A DNA stretch of 64,000 nucleotides, from assembly GCA_007258455.2 (NCBI GenBank), contig VDFB02254870.1, positions 16,434 through 80,433 of the forward strand, read 5' to 3'. The stretch's first letter is position 1, and each line of letters opens with the position of its first letter. This DNA is from Sequoia sempervirens (taxonomy: Eukaryota; Streptophyta; Pinopsida; Cupressales; Cupressaceae). The position numbers were made by a program, and so were the translations under genes. Shown here piece after piece: positions 21,019-34,600 of the stretch. Below the pieces are notes generated by a model, which made no database searches, had not been told where the DNA came from, and saw nothing but the letters and a program-made list of their open reading frames with translations.

Positions 21019-22540
21019 GCTATAAAGAAGACCTTTTGTTGTTAAACTTGTCTATTTTGATGACTTGATTCCCAAAGGGTCGAATGTCACTTATGCTAGC
21101 GACCTTTGGAAAAGCCTGAAAAGAATATATCAAACCTCAAAAAAAGTTGTCCTGAATCTGAAAAATCTGTTGTTTTCTACAAAATGAAGTAAGGGTAGCT
21201 CCCTAGTTGAGCACCTCATTAAGACGAAGACCTAAGAGATCAGCTCTCTGCCATCAACAAAAAAATGGATGAAACTGATATGGTTGCTTTTGTCATCAGT
21301 AGTCTACCACATGCCCCTGAAACTTTTGTTGAGCATCTACATTTGCTAGCTGAAAGTTGAAATTCTCACATTTGAAAAGGTCAATTCATATTTGCTACAA
21401 AAAGAACGAAGTCAACGACATATGAGAGTCCAGTTCTAGCCATTCTAAGAGTACATGCTCAACAATTTAAGCACAAATCAAAGAAGAACTTCAACATGAA
21501 ACACAATCTAAGCACAAAGTCAAATGATACCACTATAACAAAGTCAAGCATGTCTAGAGAGTATGACCTATCCCACGAGAAGCAACAAACTTCAGATAAT
21601 GTGGCAATAGTTGAGACAGAGAAAGATTCCACGGAAAAGTACGACTTTATTGTGTTTTATAAGACAATGATGATGCAAAGAGTTGCTGGATTTTTTCTAG
21701 CATGTCCCATCATCTCACCTAACACAAAAACTGGCATCTTAAATTTACTACTAATACCAATTACACATTCTTTTTTACTAGGTGATGGTACATTACATAC
21801 AGTATAAGGGTGTGGGGATGTTTGAATATTGTTAAGTAATGCCACAAAATTCACATCAAAGATGTTAAGTTTGTTTTGAAAATGAACAAGAACATGTTAC
21901 CTATTAGTCAACTTATGGATAACCCTAACATTGTTGTGAATTCTCATGTAAAGAATGGAAAAATGGTCTCCCTTGGCATTGCGCAAGGTGGGCTGCATAG
22001 ACTATATGATCATGTCACAATTAATTTGTGTGCATTAGGTATGGGAGATTACCGTAGCATCTTATGGCATGAGAGATTTGGACATCTAAACCTTCATTAT
22101 TTGGCTATATTGAGTAGATTTAGCACAGTTCATGATTTGCGCAATATCCAAGAGTAGCAATCTATGTGTGCATTGTTTTTAGATGGTAAACAAAAACAAA
22201 AGTCGTTCCTACTAATAGGGCATGGTGTATAAAGAGCGAGTTAGATTAAATTCATGCAAATGTGTGCGAGCTATTCCATAAATCATCCACAATACTTGGT
22301 GTGATTTTTTTTCTATTGTTGTTTGATGATTTCTCCATGTAAAAAGTGAATCTACTTTTTGAAAAAACAATCTAATTGCTTTGGCTCCTTTGTAAATTTC
22401 ATAGCATTAGCTGGAGAGAAAACAAGCAGATTGATCAAAACCTTGTGATTTAATAATTGGGGTGAATTCACCTCCAAGCATGACTTCATACACAAATTTG
22501 AGGAGAAGCATGACTTCAATGAGAGCTAAGTATGGCATTA
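21019..22540 (+). pseudogene. Copia gag-integrase relic
   Basis: It continues the copia gag sequence of 19975-20051 after the solo LTR. Further along are a pre-integrase region at about 21876-22157 (NMLPISQLMDNPN and ILWHERFGHLNLHYL), a decayed zinc-binding segment and an integrase-core relic near 22455 (GEFTSKHDFIHKFEEKH). In-frame stops and shifts are frequent and no reverse transcriptase follows. Sequence after about 22540 has a different character. Confidence 0.7.
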
Positions 22541-23217
22541 TTGTTCAAACCTATGGAGAAGATAATTCAAAAGATGAAGTATCACAAAACTTGAAGAGAA
22601 GAATACACTTGTTCAATAGATTGGTACCAAGGGAAAATAATGAATTGGTATACTTGTTGGATATGTTCGAAGACCCTAGACTATGGAAGATTGCATGCCT
22701 TTAACTCATTCACATTAAGTTGGCATTTACAAGAGTCTCCATGAGATTGAAGACATGGAAAAATAGAGAGATGATGCTAAAGCCTTTTATCTTATACCAA
22801 TTCACATTAGAGAAAGAGAAGATATTGTTGAAAGGTAGGGATAGGGATCACAAAGTTTTAACCTTTCATCATAACGTGACGGGATATAAAGAAGAAATTG
22901 GTGAAGATATTAGTAAGACTAAACGTAATAAGAGATTTCTCCAAAAGCCTTAACCGGAGGATAAGAATGAGCCAATTGAGTCTTTTCTTGAAGAGTATGT
23001 TCATATATTTGCATTCGACATTTGCACTAGAACACACAAGCACATGTTGGAAAAAAGCAAAAGAAATTGATAGTGGAAACTTGGATGGTTGTGCTTAACT
23101 TCAACTTCACATTAAATCAGAGTAGCGCAGCATCAGCGTGATGGTTCACTTCTAAAGCTAACTTGGAATCCTGGAACCATATTGCTTGAGGACAAGCAAT
23201 TTTTAGGCGGGAGGAAT
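22541..23217 (+). pseudogene. 3' end of internal domain of a third element-1-like retroelement
   Basis: Short open stretches are broken by stops. The last coding-like stretch reads LTWNPGTILLEDKQF, which parallels FLRWVWEPG near the end of element 1. The purine tract GGCGGGAGGAA (23207-23216) and the LTR start follow directly. The upstream boundary against the copia relic is approximate. Confidence 0.5.
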
Positions 23218-24868
23218 TGTAATGTCCCCTGTTAAACGATAATTATACTTTGAGAAGTCTCCTATTATTGATCGACTACATCTGATCAATAATTAATTCC
23301 TATTAGGTAATTGAAAGTTAGCATGTCAGCCACAGTATTATGCCTCTTAATGAAGATAAATAAGCGACACCGATTCCCCCAAGCACAACATTAGCGAAAA
23401 CTAGATGCTTCGGTGGTAAGTTGGTACCCCCACACCTGAAAGGTTACAAGAAGCATGTACGTAGATGAGGTGGGTATGTGTGTAATATCTATAAGATAAT
23501 CACAGACAAGTGCCCAGAGAAGATCAACAAAGAACTACTCTTGAAGAATACGTCGAGTTACATAGTGAGAAGCTGGCCCAACATGCTGATACAAGACAAG
23601 GTAGGAATCATATAAATTAATGAACAAGTCTATATGATTCCCTGTTCATTAATTTCTGATTCCTGCTGGGAACCACTCTATATCAGCAGAAGTAACATGG
23701 AAGTATATCGCATGCATAAAAGGTTTTAAGCGAGTCATCAACACATTAATCTATTGTACCTACAATCACATGAACTAAAGAGAAAAATCTGAAACAGTGA
23801 ATTCATCATCATGTCTACTTTTCAATCTTGAAATACCTATTAACTCATTCAGCTCAAGGATCATATTAAAGAACATAGCATCAGTATTGTCATATTCTTA
23901 TTATTATTTATCCATATCAATAAATGCCTATCCGATAAGCAATTAGTGTTTTTCACTTTTGTCATCTCTTAAAGACTCATGGTGTTGGCATATTTCGATA
24001 AATGCAACGTTTAAGGTAATTCCACAAGGAACTGTGCAAAGCTATGTTACACCACCGTCGGGGACGGAGGGGCACCGGAACAAGGGAACAGGTTTCCGGG
24101 ACAGGGGGACAAAGGGGCCTCAATTTGGGGACGGTGGGGGGACGGTGGGGGTACGGCAGCGGGGGGTGTATATACTATATACTATATACTATACATATGG
24201 TACTTAAAATACTAGTTATGAAAAGATGTATAAGACTATTAAGAAGTAAAATAGCAAAATTGCTAAGGCCAAATTGAAATACTAAATAGTATATACTTGA
24301 ACATTGAACATTGAACAATGAACATTGAAGTTTTCAATATCGAATTACTAATTAGAAATTAGAATACTCGATACTACAATTATCGAATCAGCAAATGGAA
24401 GATTTCTATTATATGATATTAAAAATATCTGATCATAAAGATGATTACAATGAGTAGCATGATATCAAAGCAAGTACAAAATCAAAATGTCAAATAATAA
24501 AAAAATGTGTTAATTTTTTTTTTAAACCATGTGATTTAAGTTGCCACTGCAGGGGACACCTAGGCGTCCCCAGGACGCTTGAGGGACACACAGGCGCCCC
24601 CCTCAGCGTCCCGGCGATGCTGAGACGTCCTCGCATCCCCGGCGGCGAGCCACCAAAACTGGGGGCGCCGCTGGAAACTTGGGAATGTCATCCCTACGTC
24701 TCAGGGACGTCCCCGTTCCAGGAACGCTTGGGGTTTACGAGGGGGACGCATCCCCTAGGTACACTGGTGCAAAGTACAAGTTCATGATTTGTTGACAACA
24801 TGTTTACATTGTCAACTCTTATCAGGCTATATCATTAAAACCTCCAAACTTGGCCACGGGTCATTACA
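23218..24868 (+). repeat. 3' LTR of the third element, interrupted by an hAT element
   Basis: It starts TGTAATGTCCCC after a polypurine tract and ends GGGTCATTACA, giving inverted TGTAATG/CATTACA ends. Removing the hAT insertion (24042-24766 plus one TSD copy) leaves about 0.9 kb. No primer site follows the right end, so it is the 3' LTR. Confidence 0.75.
24042..24766. mobile_element. Non-autonomous hAT element with GC-rich ends
   Basis: The 8-bp direct repeat GTGCAAAG flanks the block (24034-24041 and 24767-24774), the TSD size of hAT elements. The ends are imperfect inverted repeats, CTATGTTACACC on the left and CTAGGTACACTG on the right. The first 130 bp and last 220 bp are GC-rich, with GGGGAC/GTCCCC words on both sides of an AT-rich core. 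There is no transposase. A related, longer copy is at 36955-38205. Confidence 0.82.
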
Positions 24869-25632
24869 CCAACTCATGACTTGCAAAAAAAGACTTAGCC
24901 AATTAAAAAAAAGGTAATAAAACCCATTTCAACATGATTTTTATTTTTATGAAGATTTCTACAATTCAATGATGTTTACTAGGGTTATTGTTCTAGTGTG
25001 AAGTCATAAGCTAGAATTTCACAATGTTGAGGGAGGGTCCAAAGATATTTCTAAATCCCCATTTAAGCATAGTTTCCTATTTCTAGAAAATACGATATTT
25101 GCAAAGATAGGTATTAATTTACCTTACAACTACATTTTGTTAATAGTATAATTAAACTATGCTTTATGCTATTTCCCCCTTTTAACTTCGGCTATCATTT
25201 ATAATTTGTATTTTTTATTGATACTGAAACTTGAAGTTCATATGTATTGAAATTTTGAAATTGTTTTTTCATCTATAATGGCTATTGAACTCTAATTTTA
25301 ATGTATATATGAAGGAAATCATTAATATGTTCTATAAATTCAATAATATGCATGTCTTTTGAAAAATATTTTCAAAAATTTATGTATTTTTTAATGTTTG
25401 ATAAATTTGCCAAGTTTTTCCCTAAGCTTTTGCTAAATTGCAAGTATTTTAAAAATTTAGGTCAGTCAAGTAATTCCTTGTCTAAGTTTGTCAACTATGC
25501 ATTTGGCCTTATTAGTAAATAGAAGTTGCTCAACGACCTCTACTCTTTAAGTATGAATATTGAAAATGTCCACTAACTAGAGAAGATTCTGTTTCTGACT
25601 TTGACTATGGTTCTTGCATAAGGTGACAAGAT
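24869..25632. other. AT-rich sequence without recognised content
   Basis: There is no ORF of note and no RNA-gene signature. It ends with GACAAGA, the left flank of the composite block starting at 25633. Confidence 0.5.
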
Positions 25633-25736
25633 GTCATGTCCCCATTTTCGGGTCAAATTAAGTTAATAATATTATTTAAGTTGGGCCTAATAATCTCTAA
25701 TTTTAAGGGCAACTTAATAATATTGTTATAATTAAA

Positions 25737-28700
25737 CTAAGTTACCGGTTCGGTTTTGGGTTCGGGTTCGGGTTCGAGAACCCGGTTCGCTGGTTCGGGA
25801 TTTTTTTTTTGGGTTTGGGTTCGTTTTGGGTTCGGTAATACAAAAACATATAAAAATCAGAAATATATACATATTTGCAGCAGTAATTAAGTTCAGAATA
25901 CACCACCATATTAATAGTCAAATAACATAGCAAAAATACACCACCACTTTATACTCAAAAGTCAAATGTCATGATATAGAATTATAAATTAAAGTTTACA
26001 ATCAGCCATTAATAATTAATAATTATTGATCATTGATCAATCTGAATCATCTGGGTCATTAAAAAAAGCAGCATCATTAGCATCATTAGATGCTAAATTT
26101 TGTGTAGAACCACAAATAGCATTAGTGGCACTCGCACAAGCACTGCCACTAGCACTAACAGTACCGCTCTCATGCTCAGTAGTAGCTGCTTCAGGCTGAT
26201 AGTCATCATCAATATCAAGTGCAGCGAAGTGACTTGTGGAAGCATCCAAGTCAAGCTGCTCTGGCTCAATATCCCACCTCCTTGTGTCTCCTTCTTTGTA
26301 AGAACTATCCTTGTGTGTAAGGAGGCGCAAGTTTGAATGCACATACACCAAGTCCTCAGCCTTTTTTGAATGTAGCCTATTGCGTTTTATTGAGTGGATG
26401 AAGGAGTATGTGCTCCAATTCCTCTCAGAAGAGGATGAACTAGCAACCTATTAAGACCAAATTAAATTAATAAATAGTTAAGAGTTACAAAAATTAACTA
26501 AACAAAATTATTAATTAAAATTTAAAATTAAAATTACAAATATAAATTATAAAACTTACTTGGGATAAAAATTTTATTGCAATAGGTTGGAGGTGCATGT
26601 ATTCTTGCCCATGGAAGTACCACCAACTATGAGCAGCCACCCTACACTTGTCTCGAAGAGCATCCATATTCTGATCAACACTCCCAGAGCATGCAAAAGC
26701 CATAAACTCAGCCCTCACTCGATCACGTTGGTCACGATCACTGAAGATTCTACGAATTGCTGCCTTGTACCCTTGGGCCACTTCACCATCCCTATATGGA
26801 GCAACTCTTGATGAAGTAGAAAGTATCTCAGGGCTATAATATTTGGGACTCAATGCAAAAGCAAGAAGATGCAAAGGAGTGGTCATTTTGTTCCATCTAT
26901 CAACCATGATTTCCTGTAGCTCTTTGAAGAATTTTTCTTCAGGATCTTCCTCTTTTGCATTGATGATGGATCTCATCTTCTCAATCATTGAGTCAATACC
27001 ATCATATACTTCGCCCAAACAAGGTCTATCCAAGTCAGTGTAACGGATCATGCTCAGTATGGGCTCGGTGAAACTGACGAGATACTCAACACGATCCCAC
27101 CAACCATCATCTAGGACCCTTTGCTTGATCCTATTTGCCCTTTCATTGCTAGATTGCCTCCATACAACCCAATTAGGGCTGATTACCATGGCACATAGTG
27201 CCTCACGAACCTTTATAAGTCGTCTCAACACAATTGTGTTGGAGGCAAAACGGGTCTCGGCAACTTGTTTGAAAATCAAAATTAAAATTAAAATATAATT
27301 TAAATATAAAAATCAAAATTTAAAAATTAAAATTAAAAGAAAATTCAAAAATTTAAAAATATTGAGAATTAACTTACCTTCAACAACTCCAATTTAGAGA
27401 ATTGTCTAAACATTCCTTGCGTCATATGGTGGTTGGTGACAAACATTTGGATGTCTTCGCCCTCCGCATACACCTGTTTGATCCATTCAATTTTGGATCC
27501 AATTTTTTGTAGCATTAGATTGAGGGAGTGGACAGCACAAGGTGTCCAAAAAATGTGTGGATACTTCTCCTCAACCAATAACCCAGCAGCCCTACAATTT
27601 TTGGCATTGTCGGTTACAACTTGCACAACATTTTGATGGCCCACTTCTTCAATAGCTTGGCAAAGGATGTCAGCAATAAATGGACCATCTTTCACCTGCC
27701 TTCACAATCCACTGCTCTCAAAAACATTGCCCCTTTAGGGGACAATAGCAATAACATTGATCAATGGGCGATTTCTTGCATCTTTCCATCCATCAGAAAC
27801 TATGGTCACCCCTGTTTGATCCACGAATCCCTTATGGGCTTCAAAGAGTCTGCTACATGTTTCACCTCTTTCTCCAATAAGGTGCAACGCACCTTCTCAA
27901 AACCTGGGCCCTTATACCCCTTTGGAGCCTCATTAATAGATTTCACCATTTTTTGCCAATATGGTGAACGAACAACATTGAATGCCAATCCATTGGCATA
28001 GACACATCTTGCTATGTCTTGATCAGCAATCTCTCTTGCCTCATTTTGAAATGAAGCTTCCAACGGTCCCTTAGATCTTTTATTTGAAGAGGGCATGGTT
28101 TGCTCTTGAGGGATGTCCATAAATGGATGGCTTTCTGTAGGTGGAAAATAAGATGGTGTAGGGGGTTTCATGGATCGAGATCCTTTCTTCAAAGGATGGC
28201 TTGTTTTACCACTGGTTGTTTTTTGGTCTGCCTTTTCTTGCTCAGCAATATATTTCAACACTATATCGTCTAGAATGCCTTCGTTGTTTTCACCTGGACA
28301 ATTTTTGATGCCTGTTTCAGGGATCCCGCACAAATGCCCTTTTACTCGACTGTATGAGCTCGAATATTGAACATTGCAATGACTACAAATCCAAATATAT
28401 CCTCCACCACCTGGAAGTTGCTGAACCATTTCTACATATTTCCAAAGGGGAGAGGCTGGGTTTATTTTGAAACGAGATTGGATTGAGCCTGAGGAGGTAC
28501 CGGTTGCCATTGTAATACGGAATAGTGAATACCTAAGGCACAACATATTGAAATTTTGGTATTGATTCATTGAATTTGAAAGTAAAAGACTTAATTAATT
28601 TCAAAAAAATGAAAAAATTGAACATGTGTTATAGACATTTAGAGGAAAGAAAAGTAAAACAAAAGAATTGAAGTTCACTTGTGAAACTGAAAATTAATGT

Positions 28701-29250
28701 AAAAAAATAATCAAAAACTTCAAAGAACCTACCTCTTTTGAAGAAATCTTGCTCTACGATCTTCTTAGCAACGAATAGACACTTGCAAGTGCTTAGGAAT
28801 AGCACAACAATCAACTTTGAACAATCTACGATCAGCCTTCAAGTCTATTCCAGCTTGTGCAAGCAAAAGAGAAAGTTCAGCAATGGAGGCAAAAAATTCT
28901 TTTTTCTCATTCACAAATTGGTAAATGAGTTTCACTTTACCTATTTCATGTTTTTGAGGCAAGTATTAGGGTTAGAATTAATAAAAAAGTCCCTAAAAGT
29001 CAAAAACGAGTCAAGAAAATCATTAAAAAATGAAAAAAAATTTGGAAAAACGCGCCCAGGCGCGGAATTGAACCCGGGTTCGAAAATTTCAAACCCTGTC
29101 CGGACCCACAGTCATGGGTCCGGACCCTGGCCGAACCCACAGTCCAAATTCCGGACCCAGGGCGAATTGTATCGAATCGGACCCGAATTCCGGACCCGAT
29201 TCGAACCGGACCCGAACCCGGGGCCTATACTAGCGAATCCGGTAACATAG
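25737..29250 (-). mobile_element. Full-length hAT transposon with perfect 8-bp TSD
   Basis: TAATTAAA flanks both ends (25729-25736 and 29251-29258). The termini are CTAAGTTACCGG on the left and CCGGTAACATAG on the right, inverted repeats with one mismatch. Subterminal regions are dense in GGTTCGG on the left and CCGAACC or CGGACCC on the right, likely transposase binding arrays. The minus strand carries a multi-exon transposase. Confidence 0.92.
26037..28510 (-). pseudogene. hAT transposase gene with clustered frameshifts
   Basis: Read on the minus strand from ATG at 28510, the product has a BED-type zinc finger (WICSHCNVQYSSSYSRVKGH, then C at the GIKNC site). A basic linker and a DUF659/hAT catalytic region follow (TDNAKNCRAAG and FWTPCAVHSLNLML). 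Then come the long helical segment at 26561-27279 and the C-terminal dimerisation region (NWSTYSFIHSIKRNRLHSKK), ending at a stop at 26037. Introns are indicated by donors GTAAGT at 27377 and 26559 and an acceptor AATAG ending at 26448. The acceptor upstream of the third coding segment is unclear in phase. Between about 27695 and 27825 the frame changes three times and stops intervene. The gene is therefore probably inactive, although all domains remain. Confidence 0.88.
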
Positions 29251-29408
29251 TAATTAAAATAAAAGGTGATTTTAAACACTAGAATTAAAATAAAAGTATA
29301 TAAAAATACTTAAAATAAAATAGAATAAGAATTAAAAGTACTTTTAAATACTTGGAGAGAAATTTAGGACCCAAAGGCCCAATTCGAAAAGGTATATCAA
29401 GGAGGCAC

Positions 29409-31693
29409 TGTAATGTCCCTTTCTAGCTAGACATCCGTAATCAGTGGATTAGCCTATCATGTTGACCCTCATAGGCTAATGGTTCCGGATAGAGGGTCCC
29501 TTGAGACAGTCACTTGGTTGTCTAATTGCAGTGTTGATCCCCGGAGTTCAAAGGCAGGGTGAATTAAGGCGTTTGGGCTTGATGCATGTAACTAAATTAT
29601 GTTATTACCTTTTATTTCACCCTTTTTGCCTAGGGACCATGTGTCTTTTAAATGAGGGTGTCACTTTATTTTTATTTGGCACTATTCACTTATAAAGTGA
29701 AAATGTTATAACTTAAAGTGAATAGTGTTCATTTTGATGAATAGTGTTTTCAATGAAAAAACATATATGCTCTCTTGGAAAAGTTCAACCCATCTTGAAG
29801 AGAGCTTTTTTTTCACTTGTGCATTGAGTTTGGAGTGGAGGAAGAAAGGAACCAGGGTTTCCAGATTTCTGCGCCTTTGTGGGACTTTGAGGGACGTAGT
29901 TCTTCAGGGTTGAGCTGCTTGAGGGTGTGCAACATCACCTTAAGATTGCTGTTCTGATTTGGTTTCATTGTGGAGACATAGGAGGTCTGATTGCAGGTTT
30001 ATTTCAGGCAATTTCTCAAGCTTTTGAGCAGTTTTCAGACTTAAGAGTTCTTGCTAAGGGCTGTCTACAGAATAATTCATTGCTGGCAGAATTCTTACAC
30101 ACAGCCCAGCCATCCATCCTTCATGAGGCATGAGCTATACTGCTGAAAACGCCTCCCTTTAGGGTCTGCAATTACATCAAAAAGGGGCGGCCAGATCTGA
30201 GGAGTCGTCCCAAGCCAGTTTTGAGCTGGAGAAATTCATCTTGTGGGAGCAGCAAACACATCATTGGGGTTGTCACTGTAGCATGGCACTATCTCAGCTG
30301 GTTATGTGACGATAAAGACATTCCGGTATGGATTGTTTGAGGAACTTAGACCCTCTTTCATTTTGAACTAAATATGTAACAAGCAATGAAATGTAAGAGC
30401 CTCATTGATTGTTGATAATGCAAATTAAGTGAGGATTAAATTTCAGTTGTTTAGCTTTTTGTTTGCAACTACATATGTTTGCATGTTGGCACTATTTTGG
30501 CATCATTGACATAAAACCCAAATCTGAAAGCAAGAAACTTAAAAACCCAAAACACAAAAATCAGAACTGAAAATTGTGTGCAAACATTCCATCAAGAGGG
30601 GTGGAATACTACAGGCACCTATCTTCATTTGGGGATCATTCAAGTTATCTTTTCCATCCAATGTTCAAATTTCAGCAATTTGTTCAATCTAGGGCATCCA
30701 AATCCGACTTTGAGGTTTGAGAGGACGAAAACCCTCTTGGATTCCACATTTTGGGTCAAAGACAAAAACCTTTGTTTCCCATTTTGGGAAATTCCACTCA
30801 GGAATCACAAATGTGCTAATTCGTTGAGGCTTTGAAGGCGTTTGTTTTAAGTTTATATGGTTACTGCTACTGTGACGCTACAATAACTTATTGAAGATTC
30901 CAGCATTTTGAAGGTTACATTTTGCTGCTTAAGTAGGTACAGTACTTATCTTGAAATCAGCTATTTCGGGAGCATCCTTGACCATCCTTTGGTGGCAATT
31001 ACAATTGAGGGGCAGATCTGAATATTTATACAAGGTTTTGGAACTAATTTGTGGCTATTGCTGACCTTACACTAGCCATACAGCCCTCCATAGCCCAGCT
31101 GAATATTCCTTGGTTACTGCTGTACTCCTCCAAGGGAAGTCATACCATTGGAGCATCACACTTGGTGATTTCTATGATAATTTCAGATCTGAATAAAATC
31201 AGCTTCCTAGGGCTTATCTTAATCATGCAATCAGGTCTGTCACTGCCATTATCAGTGATGCAATCTTTCTCAAATCTGGTTTATGTTGTATTTTGAAGAT
31301 GTTTAACTACGTTTCATGCAAGTTTACTCCCTTAGAGTTTCATTCTGGAATATTGTTGAGACTAAGAGTTAATTCATCTATTTTTCAGTCATATTTGCAT
31401 CTACACTTGAAAATGTGAGTACTAACTACTTACATCTGACTATATTTATAATGGTAAGAGTGATAAGTTGGCTGTCCCTTTCATATTGGACTATAACCAG
31501 CTCTTTTCATTTGGGTTAGTGCCATTTTGGGTGAAGTTGAAGTTGTGTTCAGCCAATCAAGGATTTTGGTGACAAGTTCTAGTGATTAGTTTCAATTTTG
31601 ATTCACTGTTTCAGTCAGTGCTTTACATCAAAAATTATAAAATTAATTAAAAATATCAGAATATCAGCATAATCTTAAAAAGGGGCCATTACA
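29409..31693 (+). repeat. LTR (2,285 bp) of the TGTAATG type
   Basis: It starts TGTAATGTCCC and ends GGCCATTACA, with inverted TGTAATG/CATTACA ends. It contains AGTGAATAGTG words also found in the LTR of element 2. The immediate flanks (GGCAC and CAAGA) do not match, so it is not a simple solo LTR. No primer site follows, so it is more likely the 3' LTR of the block that starts at 25633. Confidence 0.7.
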
Positions 31694-34600
31694 CAAGATG
31701 AACTATGTAGCAATCAAGAAGGAAGTTTTGAAGCCCCTTTACATCTTTTTTTTTTACAATTTTATTGAATCCCCTCTCAATTTTCTTGCCAAGCATTCAA
31801 AGATTCCCAGTGAGTCCCTGAATCAGATTGACTAATAGCAACATCACCCTTAAAATTATAACTTGGTTCGTGTGATTGTTATGCCATGGAAGGGACTCAT
31901 GAGGCTGCATTACTTGGGTGAACATGGTAGTTGCCAGGATGCTGAGATAAATATGGTAAATGATTTAAGTAGTTAGGCATATGTTTTGGGTTCAAAACCC
32001 AATACCTTATTTTTTCATCGACATATTAATCTGGAAAAGCACATATATGTTTTGGCAATGACTTAAGTAGCAAGAAATAGGCTGTGAGTTCAAAATTCAA
32101 TAGCTTTTTTCCTCGTATTTGGAAAAGCACGCAAATATGTTTTGGCATTTATCTTATAATAAGAAAAATATATGAGATAGGAATAAAATTTAAATAAAAC
32201 AGTGAGCCAAAAACCAGACAAAACAAATTATTAAACAGCTCACCTAGTCAATGCAGACTGGATGTATAAACTTACCATGTTTATTTAGCTGACTATAGTT
32301 TGTGTCAGGATATTATAAAAGCAGTCCCACACCATGCAAATACCAACACATACAATTACAAATATCCCTATATATCATAACTACTTTCAGCAAAAATTCA
32401 GTCATCTCCAGTGCCCAGTGACAGACAGAGGCCCTACTGTTTGGAAGCTTGACTCCCACTGTACAATTGATGGACTCATTTTGATGGCCCAAGATTGCCC
32501 CCAAACTCCAGACTCCCTTCTGGGCATCCTCCTCCTGCATGTATGTTTTGACTTACATATTGAGAAGTGAAGCGAATATGTATCGGTTTATATCTTTAGA
32601 AAAGAATATATGCTTTGACTTAATTTAGTGAAAAGAGAACATATATTCTGCTATGCATCTTGAAAAGCTTGATAATTATAACTAAAGAATCTTATTTTTT
32701 ATTGTATTTGAGCTATACAAGAGCAGTTCAGGTAGTTTATGGCATGGTAACTTTAAATTGAGTAACGAGGAAACAAATTTACACTCTTATATTATTCAAC
32801 TATTGTTTAGAGGGTTCTAGGGGAAAAAATAAGACTGTAAACAATAGCAAACCAGCTATATAGATCATTCCAATAATCGTGTTTAGATGAATGGCGGATT
32901 ATATTGTTTGTATACTATCAGTAAGGAAACCCTCCATCAGAATTCTATTTATTAAATTTTATATTTTATTTATCTATATATTTGGTAATATAATACACAA
33001 CTACAACTTTAGGGGCAAAAATAAATGAAACGGACTTTAAAAAATCATTCCATAAATGCATTTCATTGTGACAAAATAAATGAGAAGCAGCAAATACTTT
33101 AAGCTATCTAGGCATGTATATCTTCTTACCTATAAAGACAAAAACGAGTAGATAATAATGCCTGAGTCTGCATTTTCAAAACATTTCCCTTGTGGTTAAC
33201 TGTTCTTGATGTTGAATCTCCAAGCAATGACTCGCTTTCACCATCTATATCTTCAAATGATTTTTCATTGGATACATGTTCGAGAGATGCTGCTTCATCT
33301 TCACCCTCATCTACACAAATCATGGATAATCATCCACAGATGAAAAATATGAAACTATCAAATACCATATATGCAACTCAAAAAGTTAAAAAGGGTAGGA
33401 CATGAATTTTATTAAAAAGTTGCCAAACAAAAGAAACGCATTAAGCTATTCCAAAAATCTAACAATAAAAATCTTCCTTCATCCCATTCTTTCTGAATCA
33501 GAATACAATGAAGACAAAATTTGGAAAGAAAGGAGTTATCTATGTCAATCATTTTTTTAAATAATCCTTGGCTCTAACTCCACCATGAATGAGAAACAAA
33601 TTATGTTTACACAAAGAAATATACATGAACCATCCATCACACAATGTGCTTCATGAGGCAAGATAAACAACTTAAGTTACAGTGCAATACTAATGCTTCC
33701 ACATGCATCTGCCAAGTTGTAAATAAAAGCTTTATGAAAGTTGATCAAATATAAGATTTTAGTTGTAGGGTTATTTTTCAGGCCATTACAGGGATAGCTG
33801 CTACTGCCATAAATTTAATAACAAAGTACTTTGTGGACCTGTATATAGCTTACTTGTCTATTCAACTAGTGCCAATTTGGATTGAGAAATAATATGCTTG
33901 ATAATTATAAGGGATCCATGAAAATTGAACTGGGGAACCAATAGTTCATTGATCAGACTTAAATACAAGCTGTTACCCAATAATTAAGAAGGGACCCCTT
34001 AAAGGAGGCCATCACCAATCACATAAGAGAATAAGAGTCCTGTCACTAATCACAATGAAGAGTAGTCGACCCCTCTATGTTGTGCATGAGTATAAGAGGT
34101 CTACAATGTGTAGGCCATTTTTGAAGGAGACAAGATCTCACATATCTATCACTATTTGTGCTATACTCTGTGATAGCCAATGGCTGTTTGACATTGCCAA
34201 CCGTCGAGACAGGCAGAAAGAAGGAAGTTTTGTATTCCTGAAAGTCCCCTTAAGAGAGATCCCCAAAAAAGAACATTTGTAATGCTTTACTAATTTTGAT
34301 ACAATTGCCTGTTGCTTGTCCACGAATGACCAAAAGTAGGTCAATGGGACTCAAGAATACATCAGTGTGCAGTAGAAAGTTGAAGGAAGAGAGCATCCTA
34401 AGAACAAACAAAAGGAACATAAGTGCTAAAAACAAAATGTGCTGCAACACCAACAAAGTACACACAAACTATAGAAATGTACAAGATCCAGATAAAACAG
34501 AATAGGACTTGAACTACACAATTTTTTCATATACCAAAATAAAGTTGTATTCTTTATTTTCCATAAATAAAGCATTTGAGAACCACAGAGAATTACAAAG

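Larger units (their letters stand above)
25633..31693 (+). mobile_element. Composite LTR-type block flanked by CAAGA, containing an hAT element
   Basis: It begins TGTCATGTCCCC (a one-base variant of TGTAATGTCCCC) and ends GGCCATTACA. CAAGA flanks both sides (25628-25632 and 31694-31698). After removal of the hAT element, only about 250 bp precede a full LTR at 29409. A purine-rich TATATCAAGGAGGCAC lies before that LTR. This fits an element whose internal domain was largely deleted. However, the two TG-starting ends do not align beyond the first dozen bases, so a fusion of two elements is possible. Confidence 0.45.
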
